This document shows, in pieces, positions 7,353-14,343 of a DNA stretch of 17,130 nt. The notes beneath the pieces were generated by a model. It ran no database searches. It was not told the origin of the DNA and saw only the letters and a program-made list of their open reading frames with translations. The position numbers and the translations under genes are program-made. This DNA comes from JAZDLC01 sp043802345 (GTDB lineage: Bacteria > Planctomycetota > B15-G4 > JADJEK01): contig JAZDLC010000281.1 of assembly GCA_043802345.1 (NCBI GenBank), positions 1 through 17,130 of the forward strand. The letters run 5' to 3'. Within the stretch, counting starts at the first letter, position 1. Each line of letters begins with the position of its first letter.

Positions 7353-8375
7353 CTAGAACACGTCGGAATCGCCGATGGTGTAGAACCAGTTGGCCCGCAC
7401 CCAGGCCGGGTCGAGGGTCGGCTCGTAGACCTTGATGCAGAGATTCGCGTACGACTTCTCCACCGAGAACCCCTGGCCGAGCATCAGGTCGTAGAGGGGG
7501 CTGGTGGGGGGGATCCAGCTCTCGATTCTGGGCTGACCCGTGTCGCGCGCCAGCTTCACGGTGTGCGCAAGAAGCCTGGCAACGGCGGGCCGATCGCGGC
7601 TGTCGACCATGATCTCCGTGAGGGCAAGAATCGGCGGTCCCATCCAGTTGGCCCGCGTGACCCAGACCGCCCGCAGTCCTCCGGAACCGTCGGTCAGGCC
7701 GAACGACCCGTAGGCGACTCCGGGGCAATCGGTGTACCGCCAGTTGAGGTACGTGGACGTGCGCTTGATGGCCATCGGCAGGGAGGGGCGCAGTCGCTCC
7801 CAGAGGGCGTCCACGCGTTCGTCGAACCTCTCCAGCGGCACGATCTCCCCTTCCGTGCACGCGCCGGAGCCGACCTCGTCATCGTTCCTGTGGTTGAACA
7901 GGTTGCGGTAGACGGCGCTCACCGGAGCCGCGATCGGCACATAGTCCAGCATCCGCACACCGATCCGGTACGCCTTCTTGTTGGGGAACCCGTACCCGAA
8001 GGCGTTCACCTCCGGCTTGCCGTAGTGCTCGAAATAGAACCGAGCGACTCTGAGGAACGCCCCCTCCCTTTTCAAACCCCGGCGGTAATCCCGGTGCACC
8101 ACCGAGTCGATCCCCTGGCCGCAGCAGACGTCCTCTCCGTTGAGATGAACGCGCGCTGGCAGGCAGGCGTATTGCGCGACCATTCGCCCGCCGGGTTCCT
8201 GTCCGACCACCACCTGCGTGCCGGCCGGGTTGTTCAGGAATTCCCACTTCCACTGCTCCGCCGTTCTGGCCCGATAGCTGGGATCGTCCTCCGCGAACAC
8301 CTCATTGAACAGGGTCAGAAGCCCCTTCTCATCTCCTGCCTGGAACGAGCGCACAGTGATCTGCTGACTGCTCAC
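7353..8375 (-). CDS. GNAT-type N-acyltransferase, two-domain, polysaccharide-locus type
   Basis: This is a probable acyl-CoA-dependent N-acyltransferase. The 340-residue product has an N-terminal GNAT-like half (ITVRSFQAGDEKGLL at the start, then DSVVHRDYRRGL at 90-101 resembling the acetyl-CoA pyrophosphate-binding turn). The second half also looks GNAT-like (YLNWRY at 209-214, a strand-helix-strand pattern around 250-305), ending WFYTIGDSDVF. This two-part architecture is common among uncharacterised acyltransferases in glycan clusters. The GTG start is preceded on the - strand by GAGG with 8 nt spacing, one of the few clear ribosome binding sites here; an open frame running 81 codons further upstream lacks family character. 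It is divergent from a PIG-L deacetylase and surrounded by glycosyltransferase genes, so re-acylation of a deacetylated amino sugar is a reasonable inference. The substrate is unknown. Confidence 0.75.
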   Translation of the reverse strand: MSSQQITVRSFQAGDEKGLLTLFNEVFAEDDPSYRARTAEQWKWEFLNNPAGTQVVVGQEPGGRMVAQYACLPARVHLNGEDVCCGQGIDSVVHRDYRRGLKREGAFLRVARFYFEHYGKPEVNAFGYGFPNKKAYRIGVRMLDYVPIAAPVSAVYRNLFNHRNDDEVGSGACTEGEIVPLERFDERVDALWERLRPSLPMAIKRTSTYLNWRYTDCPGVAYGSFGLTDGSGGLRAVWVTRANWMGPPILALTEIMVDSRDRPAVARLLAHTVKLARDTGQPRIESWIPPTSPLYDLMLGQGFSVEKSYANLCIKVYEPTLDPAWVRANWFYTIGDSDVF

Positions 8376-8499
8376 AAGAAATACCTCATGCTGGGGACAC
8401 CAGAAGGTACCCAACTCTCGCGCTCCTTTCGAAGAAAAGGATTGGCCAGGAGTCGATCTGACCTCCGCAAACGCCCCGTGCGCCCGGTACACTCCCCGA
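8376..8499. promoter_or_regulatory. Divergent promoter region between GNAT and PIG-L genes
   Basis: These 124 bp separate two divergently transcribed genes. On the + strand TACACT at 8488-8493 ends 6 nt before the ATG of the PIG-L gene. This is the placement expected for the -10 box of a leaderless transcript, and there is no Shine-Dalgarno. On the - strand the GNAT start has a GAGG ribosome binding site. A small imperfectly bounded hairpin (CCTTT at 8425-8429 with AAAGG at 8436-8440) lies mid-way. No strong -35 boxes are seen. Confidence 0.4.
8488..8493 (+). promoter_or_regulatory. -10-like TACACT positioned for a leaderless start
   Basis: TACACT matches TATAAT at four of six positions, including the key T1, A2 and T6. 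It lies 7-12 nt upstream of the ATG at 8500, so transcription would begin at or next to the start codon. No Shine-Dalgarno precedes the ATG, which fits a leaderless mRNA. A single hexamer can occur by chance. Confidence 0.3.
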
Positions 8500-9213
8500 A
8501 TGGTCAAATATCTCGATTCCCCCCCCGCTCCGGCGAGACTTTCAGGCCCCGTGGTCCGGGGCCGCGTACTGGTGTTTGCTCCCCATCCGGACGACGAGAC
8601 CATCGGCCCCGGCGGCACGCTGCTGCAGCATTCCCAGGGGGGCGATGAGATTCACGTCGTGTTCGTCACCGACGGCACCTCCGGAGATCCGAGTGGCCAG
8701 GAGGATCCGCAGGCCTACGCGGAAGTCCGCGTAAGAGAGGGGCGCGCGGCTGCCGAGATACTGGGAATCGGAGGAATCGAGTCCTGGGGGCTCCCGGACA
8801 ACCACAAGGTGACCGAGGACGATCTGAGCCTGTTCGTGCCGAGGATGATCGAGACCATCCAGAAGGTCAAACCGGACGTGATCTACGCTCCCCACGAAGG
8901 GGATCAGCACCGCGATCATTACGCCACCTGCATCGCGCTGCGCCGGGCGCTGGCCGGCCTGAGGCGTCCGCCGATGGCGTTCGGGTACGAGGTCTACAGC
9001 GCCAGTCTCGCCTCCCACGTGGTCGACATCTCCGATCAGTACGAGCGCAAGATGGAGGCGCTCAAGTGCTACGGAAGCCAGCTCGAACATACTGACATCG
9101 AGCGCTTCGTCACGGGGCTGAACGCCTACAGAGCGGTGTTCCTCCAGAAGGGAGCCCGCTTCGGAGAGGCGTTTGTGCCGCTGATCCGAGCGAAAGACGC
9201 CGGCCGCCGATGA
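8500..9213 (+). CDS. PIG-L/LmbE family N-acetylhexosamine deacetylase
   Basis: This is a zinc-dependent hydrolase of the PIG-L (LmbE) superfamily; members remove N-acetyl groups from GlcNAc-containing substrates such as GlcNAc-PI, GlcNAc-inositol, GlcNAc-malate or glycan intermediates. The 237-residue product is typical in length. The metal-binding motif APHPDDE (His29, Asp31-Asp32) is followed by GPGGTLLQH, and the second metal-site motif HRDH is at 137-140. VTDGTSGD at 57-64 also matches the family. No signal peptide is visible, so it is probably cytoplasmic. The ATG overlaps nothing upstream and lacks a ribosome binding site. The stop overlaps the start of the large fusion gene by 4 bp (ATGA), and that fusion contains a related PIG-L domain, so the two are probably made together and act on the same glycan. 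Confidence 0.92.
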   Translation: MVKYLDSPPAPARLSGPVVRGRVLVFAPHPDDETIGPGGTLLQHSQGGDEIHVVFVTDGTSGDPSGQEDPQAYAEVRVREGRAAAEILGIGGIESWGLPDNHKVTEDDLSLFVPRMIETIQKVKPDVIYAPHEGDQHRDHYATCIALRRALAGLRRPPMAFGYEVYSASLASHVVDISDQYERKMEALKCYGSQLEHTDIERFVTGLNAYRAVFLQKGARFGEAFVPLIRAKDAGRR

Positions 9214-12185
9214 AGATCCTTCACGCGGTCCACAACTTCCCGCCGGAATTCGTGGGCGGGACCGAGGCGTATCTTTCGGGGCTGGTCGAACGCCAGGTCC
9301 GGAACGGGCTCGAGGTGGTGGTGGTCACCGGCAGCGAGGCGCCCGGCCGCGATCCGGCCGAAGAGCAGTGGGCCGGCTGCCGGGTGGTCCGCCTGCATCA
9401 CGACTCGAGCACGGAGCGGTACTCGGTCCATTTCCAGATTCCCCGGTTGATGGTGGAGTACAGCCGCGTCCTGGCGCAGGAGCAACCGGATCTCGTCCAC
9501 GTCCATCACTACCTGAATCTCGGCATCCCGCTGGTGGGACTGGCGACCACCCACGGCATTCCGGCGGTCGTCACGCTGCACGACTTCACCGCGGCCTGCC
9601 CCCGTTTCTTCCTGATCCGGCCCGATGGAGAGTTCTGCGGCGACGCCGGACCGCTCACGGACGAGCGGTGCTTCAACTGCTGCCAGGAGGAGTACGACGG
9701 CAGCGACGCGGCCCTGGCTCGCGAGTTCCGTCTGCGCAGGGCGTTCTTCGAGGAGGAACTCTCGCTGGCGAGTCGAATCCTGGTGCCATCGGAGAAGGCC
9801 GCCGGCTATCTCAAGGGCACGCGGCTCTTCCCGGAGAGCTTCGAGTTTCTCGCTCTCCCGCTGGGGATGCCGCACCAGTTCTCGCCATCCGCCCGGGTCG
9901 AGGCGCCCGGAAGGGTGCGACTGGTTCTGTTCGGGAATCTCGCCCCCGTCAAGGGGATCGAACTGCTGTTCGAGGCGCTCGCCGGCCTGGCGCCGGACTC
10001 TCTCGGCCGCATCTCGCTGCTGCTGCTGGGCGCTTGCACCGACCCGGCGCTCGCGGCCCGGATCGGGGAGGGAGTGCCCGGGCTCGATCTCCGGCACGAA
10101 CCCGGCTTCGATCGGCGGCGGCTGGAACGGCTGCCGGAGGAGGCGGATCTGGCGGTCTTCCCCGGCACCGCGGCCGAAACCTATTCGCTGGTGGTGGATG
10201 AGGCGCTGGCTCTCGGGCTGCCTGTGATCGTCTCCGACCGGGGCGCGGCGGCCGATCGGGCGGGCGAGGCGGGGATCGTGGTCCGCACCGGCGATGTCTT
10301 GCATCTGCGGCAGGCGATCGAGTCGGTGCTCACCAACCCTGACCTCCTGGACCGGCTGCGGACCAGGATCCCGCGCGAGCCAGCGACCCTGGAAGAACAT
10401 GCGCGGCGCCTGGAAGAGATCTATCGCTCGGTCTCGGACCGCGGCCCGTCCTCGCCGCGGCCAGGGGAGAAGGCCGCCCCGGCCCTCGAGTTCGACCCGG
10501 GCTTCACCTTCCCGCCGCTGCTCGAGTTCGCCGCCGTCCCAGGGGGTCACGTGGTCGTGCTGGCGCCGCACCCCGATGATGAGGTGATCGGGCCGGGGGG
10601 CGCGCTGGCCCTGCACACCGCCCGGGGGGACCGGCTGACGGTGGTCCACCTCACTGACGGCGGAAGCGGGGACCGGGAGAACCTGGCGCAAGGCAAGATC
10701 ACCAGCGTCCGGAAGCAGGAGGCGCGGGCTGCCGGAGAGATCCTCGGTGTGACCCGGTTCGAGTCGCTGGACTTCCCAGATGGCGGCCTGCGCCCTGAAG
10801 GGGCGTTCCTGGCCGGCCTGGCTGGCCTGCTCGACTCGCTGGCTCCGGACGTCCTGTATGCGCCCTCGCCGTTTGAACACCATCCCGATCACCGGGCGAC
10901 CGTGCAACTGGTCGCGGCCATGGCCTCGCGGCTGAACCCTGCGCTTCCGGTGATCCTGTACGAGGTCAATGAACCCCAGCCGGCCTCGTTCCTGCTCGAC
11001 ATCACGCCAGTGCTTGATAAGAAGAGGGACGCCCTCCGGCAATTCGCCAGCCAGCGGGTCTACCTGGACGTGGCCGAGAACACCCTGGCCGTGAACCGGG
11101 CCCGGACCAGCAACGTCGACCTCGAAGCGGTGGAGGCGGTGGAGGCGTTCGTACAGGTCGGGGCCGGCCGCCTGCAGGAGTGGCTGCGGCAAGTGGCGGG
11201 CTTGCGCAAGGTGATGAGAAACGTGACCACGGCCGCGGAGGCGCCTTCGCTGATGGAGAAGCCCTTGACTCCGACTGTCCCCGTGTCCGCGGTCATCTCG
11301 ACCTGGAACAAGAACGCCGGCGTGCGCGAGAACCTGCTGGCGCTGGCGCGCCAGTCCAAGCGCCCGGCGGAGATCATCGTGGTGGACAACGCCTCCACGG
11401 ACGGCACCCCGGAGATGATCCGGACCGAGTTTCCAGAGGTGCGCCTGATCGAGATGCCGCACGACAAGAAGGGTGCCTGCGAGACGTTCAACATCGGCTT
11501 CAAGGCGGTGACCCAGCCGTTCACGGCCATCATGGATGATGACGTGGCCGCGCCGCCGAACTGGCTCGAGACCCTGTTCGAACGGATCGGGCGGGAGCCG
11601 GAGACCACGGCCATGGTTTCCTCGAAGGTGGTCGAGCCGGGCATGCCGGAAGAGTTCCTGAACTCGGCGGCGGTCAACCGCGAGCGGTACATGGCGACCT
11701 TCCGGGGCTGCGGCACCCTGGCGCGCACCGATGTCCTGAAGGCCGCGGGGTATTACGACGAGAAGTTCTTCATCTACGGGAATGAGCGGGATCTCTCGGC
11801 CCGCGTGCTCTCCCTGGGGTACCGCATTCTTCAATGCCCGCAGGCGGAGATCTTCCACAAGACGCCGTTCGGCATGAAAGCGGGAAAGCGCTCGCTCTAC
11901 TTCCACGTGCGGAACTTCTGGCTGTACGCCTTCAAGAACTGCACCTGGCGGCAGGTCATCCGCGCCGGCTGGGTCCTTGGGCTGAAGGGGCTGGGTGTCG
12001 GCAGGAAGAGCGGTTTCTCCAGCGACGCCACCGGCACCATCGGCATCGACCGCGCTGTGAAGGATGTGGATGGCGGACTCTGGATCGTGTTCAAGGCTTC
12101 TCTGGCAGCGTTGGCCTTGCTTCCCTACTGCCTGAAGCATCGACAGGTCTGCCGCGCGGAGGACTTCGAGCCGCCCGTGATGTAG
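9210..12185 (+). CDS. Trifunctional GT4 - PIG-L deacetylase - GT2 fusion protein
   Basis: The 991-residue chain carries three enzyme modules in one uninterrupted frame. Residues 1-410 form a GT4 (GT-B fold) transferase: VGGTEAY at 15-21, a Cys-rich insert (Cys130, 143, 154, 157, 158), the GNLAPVKGIELL segment at 242-253 and the EX7E pair Glu323/Glu331. Residues 440-660 form a PIG-L deacetylase with APHPDDE at 452-458 and HPDH at 558-561. Residues 690-991 form a GT2 with VVDNASTDGT at 724-733, DDD at 776-778 and YGNERDL at 856-862. The linkers (411-440 and 661-690) are short and Pro/Ala/charged. All catalytic motifs look intact, so each module could be active: add a sugar, remove its N-acetyl, add the next sugar. 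That order is inference. The ATG overlaps the preceding PIG-L gene by 4 bp. An internal ATG before the GT2 part (about 11253) has no ribosome binding site. Confidence 0.9.
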   Translation: MKILHAVHNFPPEFVGGTEAYLSGLVERQVRNGLEVVVVTGSEAPGRDPAEEQWAGCRVVRLHHDSSTERYSVHFQIPRLMVEYSRVLAQEQPDLVHVHHYLNLGIPLVGLATTHGIPAVVTLHDFTAACPRFFLIRPDGEFCGDAGPLTDERCFNCCQEEYDGSDAALAREFRLRRAFFEEELSLASRILVPSEKAAGYLKGTRLFPESFEFLALPLGMPHQFSPSARVEAPGRVRLVLFGNLAPVKGIELLFEALAGLAPDSLGRISLLLLGACTDPALAARIGEGVPGLDLRHEPGFDRRRLERLPEEADLAVFPGTAAETYSLVVDEALALGLPVIVSDRGAAADRAGEAGIVVRTGDVLHLRQAIESVLTNPDLLDRLRTRIPREPATLEEHARRLEEIYRSVSDRGPSSPRPGEKAAPALEFDPGFTFPPLLEFAAVPGGHVVVLAPHPDDEVIGPGGALALHTARGDRLTVVHLTDGGSGDRENLAQGKITSVRKQEARAAGEILGVTRFESLDFPDGGLRPEGAFLAGLAGLLDSLAPDVLYAPSPFEHHPDHRATVQLVAAMASRLNPALPVILYEVNEPQPASFLLDITPVLDKKRDALRQFASQRVYLDVAENTLAVNRARTSNVDLEAVEAVEAFVQVGAGRLQEWLRQVAGLRKVMRNVTTAAEAPSLMEKPLTPTVPVSAVISTWNKNAGVRENLLALARQSKRPAEIIVVDNASTDGTPEMIRTEFPEVRLIEMPHDKKGACETFNIGFKAVTQPFTAIMDDDVAAPPNWLETLFERIGREPETTAMVSSKVVEPGMPEEFLNSAAVNRERYMATFRGCGTLARTDVLKAAGYYDEKFFIYGNERDLSARVLSLGYRILQCPQAEIFHKTPFGMKAGKRSLYFHVRNFWLYAFKNCTWRQVIRAGWVLGLKGLGVGRKSGFSSDATGTIGIDRAVKDVDGGLWIVFKASLAALALLPYCLKHRQVCRAEDFEPPVM

Positions 12186-12205
12186 CCTCTGGTGGCAACG
12201 CAGTC

Positions 12206-13273
12206 ATGCCCGAACCAATCACCGCGACCGTTTGCACCTTCAACGCCGAGCAGGACCTCCAGGATTGCCTGCAGTCGCTGCTGGACCAGCGCCCGGCGCC
12301 ATTCGACGAGATCATCGTGATCGACAACGCCTCGTCGGACGGCACGGTGGCGTTGGTGGAGCGGGAGTTCCCCGGCGTGCGGCTGATCAGACTGGAGACC
12401 AACGAGGGGCCGTGTCCCGCCCGGAATACCGGCCTGAGGGAGGCGCGGAACCGCCATGTCTTCCAGGTCGACTCCGATGTCGTGGTGCTGCCGGACTGCG
12501 TTGAGCGCCTGCAAAGGGAGATGGCGTGCGACGACGACCTCGCGGTGGTCTTTCCGCGCGGCCTGGATGCCGGTGATCTCGGGACGGTCCATTACGATGG
12601 GGGCTCTCACCACTACGCCGGCGTCATGGCTCTCCGCCACTTCTACCGGCCCGTGGAAGAATGCACCTCCGCCGCCGAGGATGTGGACGCCTTCGTGTCG
12701 CTGGCCGCCCTGGTGGATCGGGACAAGCTGCTCGAAGTCGGCGGCTACGACCCGGCCTTCTTCATCCTGTTCGAGGATGCGGACCTCTCGTACCGGCTGC
12801 GAGCCTGGGGCTACAAGATTCGCTCCCTTCCGGATGCCATCGTCCACCACCGCGCGGGCACAGCGGGAATCTCCTTCCGCGGAGGGAATGTCTACCCGGC
12901 CCGCCGGCTCTTCCTGCACTCCCGGAATCGCTGGATGGTGATCCTGAAATGCTACCGGCTGCGCACGCTGATCCTGAGCATGCCGGGAGTGCTGCTGCTG
13001 GGTGCCGCCTACGTCGTTTTCGCCTGGACTCAAGGGGCCTTGCTGGAGTATCTGCGGGCCAAGCGGTCGCTGATCGCCCACTTTCCGCACATCCGCGAGG
13101 AGCGGCGCCGGCTGGCCCGTCACCGGCGGGTCGCCGACCGCGAACTACTGGGATCGCCCGATCTGACCTTCTCGCCCAAGATCGAGCGGGGCAGGGGGGG
13201 ATCGCTGGGAGAGCGGATACTGACCAGGATTCTCCAGTTCTATTGGATCCTGATTCGCCCCTTCGTGGGTTGA
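12206..13273 (+). CDS. Family 2 glycosyltransferase with C-terminal membrane segment
   Basis: This GT2 sugar transferase follows the fusion gene after 20 nt in the same operon. From the ATG the product has 355 residues. Motifs are TVCTFNAEQDLQDCL near the N-terminus, IVIDNASSDGT at 37-47, NEGPCPARNTGLREA at 66-80, the DxD motif DSD at 89-91, and FEDADLSYRL at 189-198. A hydrophobic span at about 254-274 probably anchors it to the inner membrane; a basic stretch (about 285-312) and a short hydrophobic end (340-352) follow. An open frame extends far upstream inside the fusion gene but shows no GT character, so the ATG at 12206 is preferred even though no Shine-Dalgarno is evident. The donor and acceptor sugars are unknown. 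Confidence 0.88.
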   Translation: MPEPITATVCTFNAEQDLQDCLQSLLDQRPAPFDEIIVIDNASSDGTVALVEREFPGVRLIRLETNEGPCPARNTGLREARNRHVFQVDSDVVVLPDCVERLQREMACDDDLAVVFPRGLDAGDLGTVHYDGGSHHYAGVMALRHFYRPVEECTSAAEDVDAFVSLAALVDRDKLLEVGGYDPAFFILFEDADLSYRLRAWGYKIRSLPDAIVHHRAGTAGISFRGGNVYPARRLFLHSRNRWMVILKCYRLRTLILSMPGVLLLGAAYVVFAWTQGALLEYLRAKRSLIAHFPHIREERRRLARHRRVADRELLGSPDLTFSPKIERGRGGSLGERILTRILQFYWILIRPFVG

Positions 13274-13311
13274 TCCGGCTCTTTCTGCCTGTCCGTAAAG
13301 GCTTGGCGGTG

Positions 13312-13317
13312 TAGAAT
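13312..13317 (+). promoter_or_regulatory. -10-like TAGAAT positioned for a leaderless start
   Basis: TAGAAT matches TATAAT at five of six positions and lies 8-13 nt before the ATG at 13325, the classic spacing for a leaderless transcript. The 51-nt gap after the previous gene contains no Shine-Dalgarno. No convincing -35 hexamer is seen at 16-18 nt. It could be an internal promoter for the last genes of the cluster. Confidence 0.4.
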
Positions 13318-13324
13318 CCAGCCA

Positions 13325-14275
13325 ATGTCAGCCGAGACAGAAACCCCTCCCTCCGCCGAAACCGTCGCGATCGTCCTGAACTGGAACGGGGCGGCGGATA
13401 CGCTCCGTTGCATCTCGGCGCTGCAGGCGTCCCGGCCGGCGCCGCCCCGCATCGTCGTGGTGGACAACGGCTCGGTGGACGACTCGAAGGCGAGGATTCT
13501 CGCGGAATACCCCGACCTGACTCTGCTCGAATCGGGGGCGAATCTGGGGTATTCGGGCGGCAACAACCTCGGCATCCGCTGGGCCCTCGAGCGGGACGCG
13601 GAGCGGATTGTGCTGCTGAACAACGACGTCGAGGTGGAGCCGGACTGCGTCGCCCGGCTGGAGCAAGCCCTGCAGCGGGATGGTCAGGCGGGAGTGTCCG
13701 GCCCGATCATTCTCACTCGCGGCACGCCGAATCGGATCTGGGCCGCGGGTGGGGAGCTGACTCACCGTGAGAATGTCTCGAGACTGCGGGGATTCGGCCA
13801 GGTGATGAACGGCCTCTACAGCAAGGACGAGTTCGTCGACTACCTGCCGGGGTGCGTGCTGATGGTGCGCCGGGACGTGTTCGAGAAGGTCGGCCTGCTG
13901 GAGGAATCGTACTTCTGCTACATGGAAGACGTGGATTTCGGTCAGCGGGTGCACGCGGCCGGCTTCAAGAACCGGCTCGTCGCTTCCGCCACCGCCTTTC
14001 ACAAGCCTTCGTCGTCCACCGGCGGCGGCTACAACGCGGCCCGGAAGTACATGAACGCGGTCAACTCCGTGCACTTCCTGAGGCGCCACGGGTCTTTCCG
14101 GGCCTGGGCCGGATTCGCGCTGTTCGATGTCCTGGGTCTGCCGTTCGCGCTGGTGATCGCCACCTTGCACGGGTGCCCGGGGGCGGCCGTGGCCAAGTGT
14201 CGCGGTCTGATCGACGGCTTGCGGGGGGTTCAGATCACTGCCGATCGGGTCAAGAAGTATCTGCGCGGATCGTGA
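13325..14275 (+). CDS. Family 2 glycosyltransferase (rhamnosyltransferase-like)
   Basis: This GT2 sugar transferase has 316 residues, a typical length. After a short Thr/Pro/Glu-rich N-terminus it shows VAIVLNWNG at 14-22, VVVDNGSVDDS at 44-54, NLGYSGGNNLGIR at 73-85, LLNNDVEVEPD at 97-107 (DxD-equivalent), LPGCVLMVRRDVF at 174-186, YMEDVDFGQRV at 199-209 and AFHKPSSST at 224-232. It belongs to the same WbbL-like branch as the two GT2 genes of the exporter operon. A hydrophobic C-terminal segment (about 261-283) may associate with the membrane. It is separated from the upstream gene by 51 nt carrying a candidate internal promoter. Its stop codon overlaps the start of a 22-codon mini-ORF (TGATG). 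Confidence 0.9.
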   Translation: MSAETETPPSAETVAIVLNWNGAADTLRCISALQASRPAPPRIVVVDNGSVDDSKARILAEYPDLTLLESGANLGYSGGNNLGIRWALERDAERIVLLNNDVEVEPDCVARLEQALQRDGQAGVSGPIILTRGTPNRIWAAGGELTHRENVSRLRGFGQVMNGLYSKDEFVDYLPGCVLMVRRDVFEKVGLLEESYFCYMEDVDFGQRVHAAGFKNRLVASATAFHKPSSSTGGGYNAARKYMNAVNSVHFLRRHGSFRAWAGFALFDVLGLPFALVIATLHGCPGAAVAKCRGLIDGLRGVQITADRVKKYLRGS

Positions 14276-14343
14276 TGCGTCTTCTTCTGGTGCTTGATTC
14301 CTTGTCGATGGCCTCCTCGGACCTGATCTGGAACAGCTCATGA
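14275..14343 (+). CDS. 22-codon mini-ORF resembling a GT4 N-terminus, coupled at both ends
   Basis: An ATG overlaps the stop of the preceding GT2 (TGATG), and the ORF ends in a TGA that overlaps the ATG of the following GT4 (ATGA). It fills the whole 64-nt gap between them. The product begins MRLLLVLDSLS, closely like the first beta strand and turn of many GT4 enzymes (pattern MR-hydrophobic-DSLS followed by GGAE). After Ser11 the GT4 resemblance stops. It may be a remnant of a second GT4 left by deletion or recombination, or simply a coupling ORF that keeps ribosomes moving to the GT4. A chance reading frame is possible. Confidence 0.35.
   Translation: MRLLLVLDSLSMASSDLIWNSS

Noticed and set aside
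8376..8618. 81-codon upstream extension of the GNAT gene
   Set aside because: It overlaps the PIG-L gene start, has no homology character, and a GTG with a good GAGG ribosome binding site lies at 8375.
9126..12140. 1004-codon open frame on the - strand opposite the fusion gene
   Set aside because: It mirrors the + strand gene almost exactly, has Arg/Gly/His/Gln-rich composition and no recognisable motif. Long antisense frames are expected in GC-rich coding DNA.
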